This document shows positions 16,460-25,799 of a DNA stretch of 64,000 nt, piece after piece. This DNA comes from JABFSA01 sp963827515 (GTDB lineage: Bacteria > Acidobacteriota > Vicinamibacteria > Vicinamibacterales > UBA2999). The translations under genes and the position numbers were made by a program. Location of the stretch: NCBI GenBank assembly GCA_963827515.1, contig CAWHBF010000023.1:186001-250000 (forward strand), read 5' to 3'. Positions within the stretch are counted from its first letter, which is position 1. Each line of letters begins with the position of its first letter. The notes under the pieces were generated by a model. It was not told where the DNA came from. It did no database searches and worked only from the letters and a program-made list of their open reading frames with translations.

Positions 16460-17709
16460 ATGAGCGCAGTCCTCGAACGCTTTCTTCGCTACGTCCAGTA
16501 CGACACACAATCGAACGAGTCGTCCCACACCTACCCGAGCACCTCGACGCAGCTCGTGCTGCTCGAGACGCTCGCCCGAGAGCTCGAGGCGCTCGGCGCC
16601 GCCGACGTCCGCATGGACGAACACGGATACGTCACCGCGACGGTGCCGGCCACATCCCTGAAAGCGAACATCCCCACAATCGGCTTCATCGCGCACGTGG
16701 ACACTTCGCCGGAGATGAGCGGCGCCGGTGTGAAGCCGATCGTCCATCGACACTATGACGGTCGCGACATCGTCATGCCAGACGACCCGACCGTGGTACT
16801 ACGGCATTCCGAGAACCCCGCGCTCACCGAGCGAATCGGCGACGACATCGTGACCGCCTCCGGCACGACACTACTGGGAGCCGACAACAAGGCAGGCGTC
16901 GCCGAGATCATGACGGCCGTGGAGTATCTGATGGCGCATCCGGAGATCCCCCACGGCGTCGTCCGTGTCGCGTTCACACCAGACGAAGAGATAGGACACG
17001 GCACGAAGTACTTCGATGTGTCGGCATTCGGTGCGCAGTGCGCCTACACGATGGATGGCGGCAGCCGCGGCGATCTGGAGTGGGAGAGCTTCTCCGCCGA
17101 CGCGATGACGGTGACGTTCCTCGGCTTCAATACACACCCTGGGTATGCGAAAGGCAAGATGGTCAACGCCATCAAGGTTGCCGCAGCGTTCATCGATTCG
17201 CTACCCGGCGACCACCTGTCACCAGAGACCACCGACGACCGCAATGGATTCGTTCACCCGTATTCAACGAAGGCTGGCGTGGATCGCACGTCCGTGCGGT
17301 TTATCGTCCGCGACTTCGCGACACCGGAATTGAAGGCGAAAGAGGATTGGCTGGCGTCACTCGCCGAACAGGCGGCAGCGCGGTTTCCTGGGGCACGTGC
17401 CGAGTGGTCGATTGAAGAGCAGTACCGCAACATGCGAGAGGTGCTGGACCAGCATCCGGGGGTGGTGGACCATGCACGCGAGGCCATCCGTCGTGCAGGA
17501 CTCGAGGTTCGCGAACGCCCGATTCGTGGGGCACTGACGGATCGCGGCTGTCGTTCATGGGCCTGCCGACACCGAACATCTTCGCCGGCGAGCACAATTT
17601 CCATTCCCGTCTCGAATGGGTATCCGTGCAAGACATGGAGAAGGCCGTCGATGTCATCGTCCATCTCGCGCAGGTATGGGAGGAGCGCGCCGACTCACGC
17701 GCAGGCTGA
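16460..17709 (+). CDS. pepT: Peptidase T, tripeptide aminopeptidase (frameshifted near C-terminus)
   Basis: M20B zinc aminopeptidase releasing the N-terminal residue of tripeptides in the cytoplasm. Motifs are RYVQYDTQS, GFIAHVDTSPE, TLLGADNKAG, FTPDEEIGHG, AYTMDGG and NTHPGYAKGKMVNA. The frame is lost at about 17533: CGTGGGGCACTGAC should probably have one more G, giving RGGTDGSRLSFMGLPTPNIFAGEHNFHS with the final His ligand. It then ends at TGA 17707-17709. That stop codon lies in the centre of a palindromic repeat. Upstream is TACAGT at 16448-16453, six bases before ATG with no ribosome site, suggesting a leaderless transcript. Confidence 0.88.
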
Positions 17710-17718
17710 AGCCTGCGC
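17699..17718. repeat. Palindrome at the 3' ends of converging genes
   Basis: GCGCAGGCT-GA-AGCCTGCGC, perfect 9-base arms, then the conserved tail TCTAC. The pepT stop TGA is formed by the last T of the left arm and the two-base spacer. The leftward permease gene ends 24 bases downstream. Confidence 0.75.
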
Positions 17719-17741
17719 TCTACATCCAGATGAAGACCACT

Positions 17742-19091
17742 CTAGGCTCCGAAGGGAAATACCTTGAAGAACTGCAGGAAGAAAATCACGGCAATCACGT
17801 AGCCGGTCACGGTCAACGCACGCGGACGACCGACTGCCGTCGCGAGTATCGCCGACGCGATGAACCCAAGGCCTATCCCGTCGGCAATGCTGAAGAGGAG
17901 CGGGATCCCTACGAGCGTCAACGCGGCCGGCGCCGCGATCGTGAAGTCACGCATGTCGATCTCGGCGACCGACTGCAGCATCAACACGCCCACAATGATG
18001 AGGGCCGGCGCGGTGGCAGCCGCGGGCACTGCCAGGATGAGGGGCGTGACGACGAGGGCAAGGACGAAGCACACCGCCGTCGTGAGCGTGGTGAGTCCCG
18101 TGCGTCCACCGGCCTCCACGCCGGAAGCCGATTCGACGTAGCTCACGACAGTCGACGTGCCGAGCAGGGCGCTCAGCATGGCCGCGAGCGAATCGGCCAC
18201 GAGCACGCGACCGACCTTGGGCAGCTTGCCCTGCACATCGAGAAAGCCCGCGCGCTTCGTCACGCCGATGAGCGTGCCGATGTTGTCGAACATGTCCACG
18301 AGCAGGAGGGTGAGCACGAGCGGCAGCGCCGCGAAGAAGGCGTTCGCGCTCCGGAGGAACCCGAAGTCGAGCGCGAGTATCAGGGGCGCCGGCGACGCAG
18401 GCCAGGCGAAAGGCGATGCAGGGAGGGACGTCAGCGATCCTCCCTGACCGTTGGACACGAAGGCTCCCGCAAGCGTCGCGCCCAGAATGCCAAGCACGAT
18501 GGCACCCGGCACGCGACGCGCCATGAGCACGGCTGTGAAGGCGAGGCCGCCCAGACACAACGCCGCGGACCCACTGGTGAAGTCGCCGTGGGTGACAAGC
18601 GTGGCGGGGCTCGCGACGACCACACCGCCGTTCTTGAGACCGATGAACGCAATGAACAGTCCGATGCCGCCCGTGATGGCGAGCGTCAGCGAATGGGGAA
18701 TCGCATGAAGGACTTTCTCGCGAACCCCGCTCAACGACAGCGCCAGGAAGATCGTCCCGTTGACGAACACCATGCCGAGCGCCTGCTGCCACGGGATGCC
18801 TGCACCCAGGCAAATCGTGTAGGTGAAGAAGGCGTTGATCCCCATGCCAGGAGCCAGCGCGAGGGGATAGTTCGTCAGGAGCGCCATGAGGGCCGTGGCG
18901 GCTGCCGCGCTCAGTGCGGTCACGGTCACGAGTGCGCCCCGATCCATACCTGTCTCCGCCAGGATGCCCGGGTTGACGGCCAGGATGTAGGCCATCGCCG
19001 CGAAGGTCGTGAGCCCGGCTTGGAGTTCGCGACTGACCGACGTGCCGCGGGCGTGAAGCTGGAAGTAACGAGAACAGGCGTCGGAGGTCAT
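17742..19091 (-). CDS. NCS2-family purine permease (AzgA/PbuG type)
   Basis: 449-residue inner-membrane transporter with about 13 hydrophobic segments. Family landmarks are ELQAGLTTFAAMAYILAVNP near the N-terminus, LAPGMGINAFFTYT, FVNGTIFLALSLSGVRE and LLVDMFDNIGTLIGV, then LGTSTVVSYVESASGVEAGG. It is expected to import adenine, guanine or hypoxanthine with protons. It lies 32 bases after the cyclophilin gene and could be the tail of the respiratory operon transcript. Confidence 0.9.
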   Translation of the reverse strand: MTSDACSRYFQLHARGTSVSRELQAGLTTFAAMAYILAVNPGILAETGMDRGALVTVTALSAAAATALMALLTNYPLALAPGMGINAFFTYTICLGAGIPWQQALGMVFVNGTIFLALSLSGVREKVLHAIPHSLTLAITGGIGLFIAFIGLKNGGVVVASPATLVTHGDFTSGSAALCLGGLAFTAVLMARRVPGAIVLGILGATLAGAFVSNGQGGSLTSLPASPFAWPASPAPLILALDFGFLRSANAFFAALPLVLTLLLVDMFDNIGTLIGVTKRAGFLDVQGKLPKVGRVLVADSLAAMLSALLGTSTVVSYVESASGVEAGGRTGLTTLTTAVCFVLALVVTPLILAVPAAATAPALIIVGVLMLQSVAEIDMRDFTIAAPAALTLVGIPLLFSIADGIGLGFIASAILATAVGRPRALTVTGYVIAVIFFLQFFKVFPFGA

Positions 19092-19123
19092 CGTCCGCTG
19101 CGCGAGGATGCGGAAGGGGGACT

Positions 19124-19696
19124 CTACGTCTTCGTCGTCGCGGGGCGCACGCTGGCTCGAACGAGCCGATCGGTCACGACAATCTTCCGAGCGACGTCCA
19201 TGCCCGAGATCACCTTGCCGATGATCGGATGCTTGCCGTCGAGCTGTGGCTGGGCGGTCAGGCAGATGAAGAACTGACTATCCACAGTGCTGGCATCGCC
19301 CAGGTGGGCCAGGGATACCGTGCCGGCCACGTGTTTCCGCGTCTTCGAGAGTTCCGATACGCCCACCGGCGTCCCGCTCGAATAGCTGCCCCAATTCTCC
19401 CGCTTCGTGAAATCGCGCGTTGTCGGATCGCCGATCTGGATCACGAAGCTCGGCACCACGCGGTGGAAACGGAGTCCTGCATAAAAGCGCTTCTGCACGA
19501 GCGCCAGGATGTGGGCAACGGCCTTGGGCGCCGTGTCGGGATAGGTCTCGAACTCGATGATCCCCTTTGCGGTCTCGAGCACGACTACCGAGCCTGCGCC
19601 AGGCGTGGCGACAGGCGTCTGCGCATGCGCGCCGAACGTCGCAAATGCCACACCAACACTCGTGAGGATCGCGACACAGCGAGGCACGCTCAACAT
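19124..19696 (-). CDS. Exported cyclophilin-type peptidyl-prolyl isomerase
   Basis: 190 residues with a signal peptide (FATFGAHAQ, about residue 26). The cyclophilin domain reads VLETAKGIIEFETYPDTAPKAVAH, YAGLRFHRVVPSFVIQIGDP (catalytic Arg in FHR), AGTVSLAHLGDASTVDSQFFICL and HPIIGKVISGMDVARKI. It is a periplasmic folding helper. It starts 24 bases after the TsdA-like cytochrome and is probably cotranscribed with the oxidase operon, where it may assist cytochrome folding (inference). Confidence 0.9.
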   Translation of the reverse strand: MLSVPRCVAILTSVGVAFATFGAHAQTPVATPGAGSVVVLETAKGIIEFETYPDTAPKAVAHILALVQKRFYAGLRFHRVVPSFVIQIGDPTTRDFTKRENWGSYSSGTPVGVSELSKTRKHVAGTVSLAHLGDASTVDSQFFICLTAQPQLDGKHPIIGKVISGMDVARKIVVTDRLVRASVRPATTKT

Positions 19697-19720
19697 ATCA
19701 AGGTCGCAGCCGCGGGACCG

Positions 19721-20692
19721 TTAGGTGCCCGGCTTCTTCAAGGACTTGTAATAGTCCTCGATGGGTTTGAACGGTCCGTACTTGTGCTGGTCTTGCGGAA
19801 AACTGTCGACATACGGCCCGTAGCCGTTGTCGATAGGTTTCAGCGCACGGTCCGGATAGTCGTTCTCCAGATTGGGCATCTCAGGCCGCGGCTGGCTGTT
19901 CACGTACGCAGCCACGTCGAATACTTCGTCGTCGGTCAAGTCGGGCTGACCGAGCGGCATTCTGGCCTTGATGAACCTCGCAGCGGTGAGCACCCGTGCC
20001 ATGCCGGCGCCGTCGTTGTAGCTGTTCGGCCCCCAGAGCGCCGGGAAGAGGTAGCCCTTGCGTGCGTCCTCGGTGGCAAGCAGCCCTCCACCATCGGCCC
20101 CGTGGCAAATGCTGCATCTCTCGGTGTACACCGTCTGTCCGGCGATCAGGTCGGCACGGCGATCAGGCGTCTTGAAGGCAGGTGGTTCATCCGGCTTCTT
20201 CGAGGCCGCACCCATCGCTGCGTAGTCCGCGCCGAGCGATCGAAGGTACGACGCCATCGCGATCATCTCCGGGCTGTCCATCGGTAGCGGCTTGCCGTTC
20301 ATGCTGCGCGTCATGCACTCGTTGATGCGGTCTTCGATGTCGGTCATCGTGCCCGCGCGCCCGGAGAAGCGTGGATAGTGCTCGACGGTCTGGAGCAACG
20401 TGAGGGTGCCCGGATCGGTGCCGATGTTCAAGTGGCACGACGCGCACGCAAGGCGGCTCTTGATGAAACGTCGCTCGGGATCCGGGTGATCCTGTCCGAG
20501 CAGCTCCGGTGTTTCGCGGAGCAACCGTCGTCCGTATTCCGCAGTCGCCACGACGGGCGCGGCGCTCGCTTCGGCAACCTGCTCCCGACTCAGATACAAC
20601 GTCGCACCCACGACCGCGGCGCCGATGACGCAACAGACCACGATCGCGGCGGCGAGGCCGCTTCGCTCCGCTCGCGCTTGGTGGATGGTCAT
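19721..20692 (-). CDS. TsdA-like diheme cytochrome c (thiosulfate dehydrogenase family)
   Basis: 323 residues. One N-terminal membrane segment (residues 12-35) is a signal anchor. Two cytochrome c domains carry CASCH (Cys83, Cys86, His87) and CSICH (Cys193, Cys196, His197). The first domain ends with DRINECMTRSMNGKPLP, the TsdA signature; Cys126 in it aligns with the cysteine that ligates haem 1 in TsdA as I recall the family. Substrate oxidation (thiosulfate or another sulfur or small-molecule donor) is inferred from similarity only. ATG 20692 overlaps the stop of the small upstream gene by 4 bases. It may feed electrons to the adjacent oxidase. Confidence 0.82.
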   Translation of the reverse strand: MTIHQARAERSGLAAAIVVCCVIGAAVVGATLYLSREQVAEASAAPVVATAEYGRRLLRETPELLGQDHPDPERRFIKSRLACASCHLNIGTDPGTLTLLQTVEHYPRFSGRAGTMTDIEDRINECMTRSMNGKPLPMDSPEMIAMASYLRSLGADYAAMGAASKKPDEPPAFKTPDRRADLIAGQTVYTERCSICHGADGGGLLATEDARKGYLFPALWGPNSYNDGAGMARVLTAARFIKARMPLGQPDLTDDEVFDVAAYVNSQPRPEMPNLENDYPDRALKPIDNGYGPYVDSFPQDQHKYGPFKPIEDYYKSLKKPGT

Positions 20693-20874
20693 TCGGAGTC
20701 GCTCCCCTTGCGTTCGCTCGCCGCAGGCTGTGCGTGATCATACCGCCGCACGGCCGCCAGAAAGTGGTACTTGGGACGCTCGATCCAGTTCCTCAGGTCT
20801 GGCCGGAGAGCCCAGGCAATCACGAAAGCCAGGGTCGCAGCAGCCGAGGCGCCGACGATGATGTCAGAAATCAT
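20689..20874 (-). CDS. Small membrane protein in the oxidase operon, CcoQ-like by position
   Basis: 61 residues from ATG 20872-20874, overlapping the upstream stop by ATGA. One TM segment (IIVGASAAATLAFVIAWAL) is followed by a short cytoplasmic tail DLRNWIERPKYHFLAAVRRYDHAQP. Size, topology and place in the operon match CcoQ/FixQ, the small subunit that stabilises cbb3 oxidases. The sequence itself is too short to prove it. The downstream TsdA-like gene overlaps its end by 4 bases. Confidence 0.7.
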   Translation of the reverse strand: MISDIIVGASAAATLAFVIAWALRPDLRNWIERPKYHFLAAVRRYDHAQPAASERKGSDSE

Positions 20875-22136
20875 CGCCCGCCCCCTGGCGCTGCGCCGAA
20901 GAAACCCCTGACGTAATGGGCCACAGCGAGGATCTCCGCCGCATCGAGGCGCGAGGTCCACGGCGCCATCGGCGTACCGTCCACACCATTTCTCAACGCG
21001 CGAAGGCTCTCGTCGAGGCTGGGGCGCTGCTCGCGAAAGTTGGTGGGTGCCATGGTCAGCTCGGCGGCTGCCGGTCCCAGACCGTCACCTTGTGGTCCGT
21101 GACACTGCACGCAGTTGGAGGTGTACACCCGTGCGCCTGTTTCCACCAGATTCTCCGGGAGCGGAGGAACAGGTCGGGTCACGCTGAACGTCTTGATCAC
21201 GGCCGCGACCGCGGCCAGATCGTTCGGCGCGTGGTCGCGCCACGCCGGCATCGAGCTTCCTGCAACCCCATTCCACATAGCTTCCGCGAGCCTCGCATCC
21301 GAGTATTCGTGCTCCACAAGATTCGCCGGTCGAGGCCGCAACGAGGCTGCTCCAGGTCCGTCGCCGGCGCCACCGTTGCCGTGACAGCTCGCGCAATGAT
21401 CGGCATAGAGCCGGCGGCCGCGCGGCAGATTGTTGCTGCCACCAGCGCCTGCAGCACGAAAGGTTGGTATCAGCTCCGCCGGCACGACGCCATCTCGACG
21501 CGTGCGGGCAGGATGTGCGCTGAGCGGGTCATGAAACGCCATCTGCGCCATCTCGTCGTCCGGGCAATTGCAACCCTCGCGCGCATGCGACTCCCCCTCC
21601 GGGCCGGCGATCTCACGGGCGCGTCCAAGGGTTTCGAGGTACGCGACGAGATCGCGAGCCTCCTGCCGCGGACGGCCGGCAGCCCCGTCGAAGAGCCAGG
21701 GATAAGCCGGCATGACCGACCCGGTCACAACCGCTCTCGGCGAATACAGGTGCGTGAAATGCCAGTCCTCAGAGCGGCTGCCCGTCGCTCGCGACAGATC
21801 CGGACCAATTCGCCTCGTGCCCCACAGGTGCGGATAGTCGAGGTGCCCCTCCCACGCGAGCGTCGGCGCACCGAAGCGTGACATGTCGGCGTGGAGGTAC
21901 CGCACCTGCTGCGTGTGGCAATAGGCGCAGCCCTCTCTGCTATACACGACACGACCTCGACGTGCGCTCTCGCTCATTCCGAGCGCATTCGCGGGAGACA
22001 TGGCCGCCGACTGCGCCTCCAGTACACGCTTCGGCCAGATGCCCAGTAGCGTCACTGACATCACGAAGAAGAGGACGCCGGCCACGCTGGCTACCAAGTA
22101 GGCCATGCGAACGGCCCGCCCCGTTTGGGCATTCAC
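20871..22136 (-). CDS. ccoO: cbb3 oxidase cytochrome c subunit, CcoO fused to a CcoP-like diheme part
   Basis: 421 residues with three haem c sites. Residues 8-35 are a membrane anchor. Residues 60-175 are CcoO/FixO: Cys70-Cys73-His74 in CAYCHTQQVR, HLWGTRRIGPDL, EDWHFTHLYSPR and VMPAYPWLFD (axial Met). Residues 235-415 hold two class I cytochrome c domains with CASCH (248-252) and CVQCH (342-346), each followed by a Met loop (SSMPAWR; GTPMAPW), as in CcoP but without its own TM. The three-haem fusion replaces separate CcoO and CcoP subunits. It is linked by ATGA overlaps to ccoN upstream and the CcoQ-like gene downstream. Confidence 0.88.
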   Translation of the reverse strand: MNAQTGRAVRMAYLVASVAGVLFFVMSVTLLGIWPKRVLEAQSAAMSPANALGMSESARRGRVVYSREGCAYCHTQQVRYLHADMSRFGAPTLAWEGHLDYPHLWGTRRIGPDLSRATGSRSEDWHFTHLYSPRAVVTGSVMPAYPWLFDGAAGRPRQEARDLVAYLETLGRAREIAGPEGESHAREGCNCPDDEMAQMAFHDPLSAHPARTRRDGVVPAELIPTFRAAGAGGSNNLPRGRRLYADHCASCHGNGGAGDGPGAASLRPRPANLVEHEYSDARLAEAMWNGVAGSSMPAWRDHAPNDLAAVAAVIKTFSVTRPVPPLPENLVETGARVYTSNCVQCHGPQGDGLGPAAAELTMAPTNFREQRPSLDESLRALRNGVDGTPMAPWTSRLDAAEILAVAHYVRGFFGAAPGGGR

Positions 22137-23569
22137 GACGGACCTCCGGCCGCCGGCGCGAGTCGCGGCGCAATCTCGCTCACGGGTTCCGTACCGACGC
22201 TGTCTTCAACCGCGGTGAGGCCGCCTCCTCGAGGTCCAGTGGTCAATCCGGCGAGCAGCGCGATGAACCCGCCGGCCACCGGCACCGCCGCAAGCGTGCG
22301 AACCATCCAGTACGGCCGCGACGCCTGCACCGATTCAAGCCAGGGTGCACCTGACTGCCACAGGCGGCCCTGCACCACACCGGCGACCGTCAGATCGACG
22401 ACCATCATCATCACGCCAATCACAAGCAGCCAGAAGGCATGATCCACGAGGCGCGCGTTGTACCGCGCCCACCCTATCCGTTGCCACACGTGCACGAGCC
22501 CGCCCGCGGCCGCGAACGACGCGAAGCCGAGCATCGCCAAGTGTGAGTGCCCCACCACGAAGTCGGTGAAGTGCACGGTCGCGTTCACGGCCATCTGCGC
22601 CTGAACGGAACCCTGCAGGCTCACGATCAGGTAGAACACCGTGCCGGCGGCAACGAACCGCAACCCCACGTCTCGCGGAATCAGGCCCGCCCCCTTGAGC
22701 GACAGCAGCAGATTGGCCACGACGATGATGACGTCGACACCGAGCAGGGCCGACGCGGTGATCGCGCCGATCTGCGCGGACATCGGGATGACCGAGAAGA
22801 CGTAGTGGTGCGTGCCATTGAGCGGATAGAGGAAGAACAGCAGCCAGAAACCGAGCATCGACAGGAAGTGGCTGTAGATGGGACGGCGGGTGGCGGCGGG
22901 AATCACGAAATAGACGATGGCGAGTGCCAGGGGCGTGACGAAGAGCCCCACGGCATCATGAATCCACAAGCCGCTGAACGCAGCGCCGCTCGCTCCCGCC
23001 ACAAACTCCGGGACGATGTTGCCCATCGGATAGGCCAGCAGTGTGAAGACGAGCCCTCCGATGATGTACCAGCTCGACACGTAGAGATAGTCGAGCCCGC
23101 GAGTGAAGAGCGGCGGCAGAAACTGGATCGCGGACAGCACGAGCGCCGCCACCACAACGGCGTCGATCGCCAACGGGAACTCCGCCCATTCAAGGGGCTG
23201 GCTGACGCCGGACAGCACCAGCACCCATCCAGGCGCCATCACCGCGAAGTTCCAAAGCGCGAACAGCCATCGTCCCAGGCGAACGCTCGTGACGGGCCGA
23301 CCGCTCAGCACCGGCACGGCATGGTAGAGAAATGCGAAGAACGCGTTCCCCAGCCAGCCGAGCATGATCCCCTGCGTGTGGGCGTATCGCAGGCGGCCCC
23401 AGCTGAGCCATGGCACGCCGCCGCTGAAGTCAGGATAGAGAAACTGCAGGGACGCGACGACGCCGAATGTGACCGAGACGAGCAGCGCGACCAGGGCCGC
23501 GATGCCGTGCGCGTGCACCAGTGTGGTGTGCACCTCCGGCACGGCAGCCGGAACTGCTCGGTCAACCAT
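22133..23569 (-). CDS. ccoN: cbb3-type cytochrome c oxidase catalytic subunit I
   Basis: 478 residues, 12 or more TM helices. This is the haem-copper catalytic core that reduces O2 to water. Histidines are in the expected places: RYAHTQGIMLGW (low-spin haem), WIHDAVGLFV and GTHHYVF (CuB ligands) and TDFVVGHSHLAMLGF (high-spin and low-spin haem). The helix-VII Tyr in FFLYPLNGTHH matches the cross-linked Tyr position of CcoN, arguing for an oxidase rather than a nitric oxide reductase. It is the first gene of the operon. Confidence 0.9.
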   Translation of the reverse strand: MVDRAVPAAVPEVHTTLVHAHGIAALVALLVSVTFGVVASLQFLYPDFSGGVPWLSWGRLRYAHTQGIMLGWLGNAFFAFLYHAVPVLSGRPVTSVRLGRWLFALWNFAVMAPGWVLVLSGVSQPLEWAEFPLAIDAVVVAALVLSAIQFLPPLFTRGLDYLYVSSWYIIGGLVFTLLAYPMGNIVPEFVAGASGAAFSGLWIHDAVGLFVTPLALAIVYFVIPAATRRPIYSHFLSMLGFWLLFFLYPLNGTHHYVFSVIPMSAQIGAITASALLGVDVIIVVANLLLSLKGAGLIPRDVGLRFVAAGTVFYLIVSLQGSVQAQMAVNATVHFTDFVVGHSHLAMLGFASFAAAGGLVHVWQRIGWARYNARLVDHAFWLLVIGVMMMVVDLTVAGVVQGRLWQSGAPWLESVQASRPYWMVRTLAAVPVAGGFIALLAGLTTGPRGGGLTAVEDSVGTEPVSEIAPRLAPAAGGPS

Positions 23570-23670
23570 ACAGCCGCGTCAACTGACGTAGCGCACGCCG
23601 CCGTGTTCCTCGGCGAGGGTCCCGACTCATCGGGTCCCCAGGGCGGCCACCAGGCCCTTCCCTCGGGCCA

Positions 23671-24738
23671 CTAGGCCCGATCCCCTGCATAGTCGTCGTG
23701 GACCTTCCCGGCCCAGAACGCGCGCTGCTCGGGCGTCAACTTGGCCCGTATGGACTTGATCGACTTCCCATCCGCGCCGAGCCTGAACTGATAGGCGTAC
23801 CGCTCCAGGTTCGCCGGCTTCGCATCGGCCGGAATGTGCGCGCCGTGCGCACCGACTGAATTGAGGAACACCAGCATCCGATTGGGCCGGAACGCGACGT
23901 CGCCAACGAGCTGGCATCGCTCTTCCGAAATCCAGTGCGGCCTCGGCCCCTCCGCTTCGTTGTCGTCCGCGACCCTGAAGAGCTGTGTTCCCCAGCGCTC
24001 GTCGTCACCCTTCCGCGCGAGGTACATCAGACAGGTGATGAATCCCCATTTCGGATCGCGGTGGGGGTGGATCAAGTAGCCGGGACGACGCAGGAGAATA
24101 CGGCCATCCGAGCAGGTGATGCGCAGGTCCTCCAACGGCTGTTCGCCAAGGACCGGCAGCTTCTCGTGAAGCCAGGCCGTCAACGGCTCGTGAAACTTGG
24201 CGAGCATCGTGGGCCTGATGATGCCTTCGGCCACGACCTTCGCCATGTGGCGCCAGACCTCCATCGAGTATCGGGGCGCAAGCTCCAGAGGCACGGTCAG
24301 TTGCTGCTTGTTCACCGGGCGATCGGCGAAGAGCTCCGCCGGCGGAAGAGCCGCGATGAGGGCATCGTAGTAGGCAGCCGGCAGAAGGTCGTCGACCACG
24401 CAGTGCGGGAACGGGTCGTATTGCATCGGCGCATTCGCGACTGCCGCCCGTATGTGGTCCGCGATCGGGGCCGTCCGAACGAGCGCGTCAAAACGGGAGA
24501 TCTCGTCGTTGGAGTCGTACTCCGACTCGAACAGGGTTCGCAGTTGACGCTCCTGCCGCGTCACGTGGCCAAGCTGTGCCTTGAGCGTCTGCACCTCTTC
24601 GGTCAGCGTCTGCAACTGCTGCTGGAGCCGGTCGTCGTTCTTGGCGAGCTGCGCGATCGTGCGCGGGCGCAGCAGTTGCGCGGCACGAAGCAACCGCGCC
24701 ACAGCGCCGCTCCGATCGTGAGAGGAACGATCCGTCAT
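23671..24738 (-). CDS. 2OG-Fe(II) oxygenase-like protein with N-terminal coiled coil
   Basis: 355 residues. An N-terminal coiled coil (residues about 30-70, NDDRLQQQLQTLTEEVQTLKAQ) precedes a domain with DPFPHCVVDDLLPAAYYDALIAALPP, GRILLRRPGYLIHPHRDPKWGFITCLMYLA, WGTQLFRV and NRMLVFLNSVGAHGAHIP, then RYAYQFRLG. The HxD-like HRD in a jelly-roll context, a distal His and an Arg near the end fit Fe(II)/2-oxoglutarate dioxygenases. It is paralogous to 54276-55097. A DUF6625-like gene lies upstream, so a role in surface glycan modification is possible but unproven. Confidence 0.75.
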   Translation of the reverse strand: MTDRSSHDRSGAVARLLRAAQLLRPRTIAQLAKNDDRLQQQLQTLTEEVQTLKAQLGHVTRQERQLRTLFESEYDSNDEISRFDALVRTAPIADHIRAAVANAPMQYDPFPHCVVDDLLPAAYYDALIAALPPAELFADRPVNKQQLTVPLELAPRYSMEVWRHMAKVVAEGIIRPTMLAKFHEPLTAWLHEKLPVLGEQPLEDLRITCSDGRILLRRPGYLIHPHRDPKWGFITCLMYLARKGDDERWGTQLFRVADDNEAEGPRPHWISEERCQLVGDVAFRPNRMLVFLNSVGAHGAHIPADAKPANLERYAYQFRLGADGKSIKSIRAKLTPEQRAFWAGKVHDDYAGDRA

Positions 24739-24757
24739 TTCAGTGATGCCCTATGGG

Positions 24758-25736
24758 TCAGATGACAGCTACCGCGCGGGTATCCGCGGCCTCGTGCACG
24801 TGCGACGGTCGCTGACGACGGCGACAATGAACACCCCTGCGATTGATCATGAACGTGGCGGGCGCGTCCTCGAAGCCGAAGTTGATTGAGTACATGTGCT
24901 TCTTCAGCTTGTGGAAGTGCAAATACATCAGCTCGTGGGACTCCGCGTCGTACGTCTTCCCACGGCACCACCACAGGTTACCACCGGGTCCGTTGGGAAG
25001 CGCCCGCTGATACTCGGCGCTGACGGTCAGTTGAGGGTCCCAGTAGATGCGGGGGAATGACTCCGGAGACGCGTCGTCCGCACGCAGGTACCTGGGTAAA
25101 GGGGCGTTCGTCGAGTCGGAAGTGACGTGGGTCGGCCATGATGCGGATGGCATCGGGGACGATTTCGAACGCCCGGTTCATCCGCTCGCTGTTACGAAAC
25201 AGGGTGAAGTGCCCGCACAATTTGTAGTGGGTTGCCGACACGAGATCGTGTTCAGCCAGAAGGCCATCGGTCATGAAGTACCTGATGTCTCCCCAGATGA
25301 TGTCGAGCTCCGAGTACGCCCAGAAGTCGAAGGACCGCAGGTCATCGGCGAAGACCAGGCCGTACGCTGGCTTGAGATCGCTCAGCTTCTTGAGAAACGT
25401 CGGCTGCACGTCGATGGTCGCCCCGAGCGTTTCGGAACACCGCCTGTTGAACTCGCGAAGCTGCATGGGCTTGATCTCGACATTGGCAGGCACCGGACCA
25501 GCCACCTCGATGTCCGTGTAGATCAGCCAACGAACGTCTGGATTCTCACGACACGACCGCATGAACGCCGGCAGCCAGATGGGAGCGTGCCCGAAGTGAG
25601 TGGCCACGATCGCCAGGCGAGGACGACTCTGCTTCAACTCGCCGGGATCACGGAAACGTGTCTGCGTTGGGGACGGGGGGCTGGCCCGCGGCGGTCGATT
25701 GGCGCTTGATTCTCCGCCCTCGGCTGCCCGGCGCAC
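24758..25736 (-). CDS. DUF6625-like, glycosyltransferase-type protein (frameshifted)
   Basis: Read in one frame to about 25095: RPRLAIVATHFGHAPIWLPAF, FADDLRSFDFWAYSELDIIWGDIRYFM and HFTLFRNSERMN, then LDERPFT. The C-terminal part continues in another frame as RYLRADDASPESFPRIYWDP and SHELMYLHFHKLKKHMY. One surplus base in the GGG at 25094-25096 reconciles them. The FDFW-Y-ELDIIWGD segment resembles the DxD region of the DUF6625 family, presumed glycosyltransferases. The start is uncertain (GTG 25734-25736 is the longest). It lies 19 bases upstream of the 2OG oxygenase gene in the same direction. Confidence 0.68.
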
Positions 25737-25799
25737 GGTGCTCGATTATTCGCCACCCCGGGAACACTGTCAATGCAGTGAGCACTCGCAAACGCGTCA

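Noticed and set aside
17616..19277. Long open frame (about 550 codons) on the + strand opposite the purine permease
   Set aside because: The translation is rich in Arg, His, Glu and Asp without any motif, as expected for the antisense of a GC-rich hydrophobic gene. The permease on the other strand has clear family motifs.
22547..23674. 375-codon open frame opposite ccoN
   Set aside because: Antisense shadow of a membrane protein gene; charged low-complexity translation and no start context.
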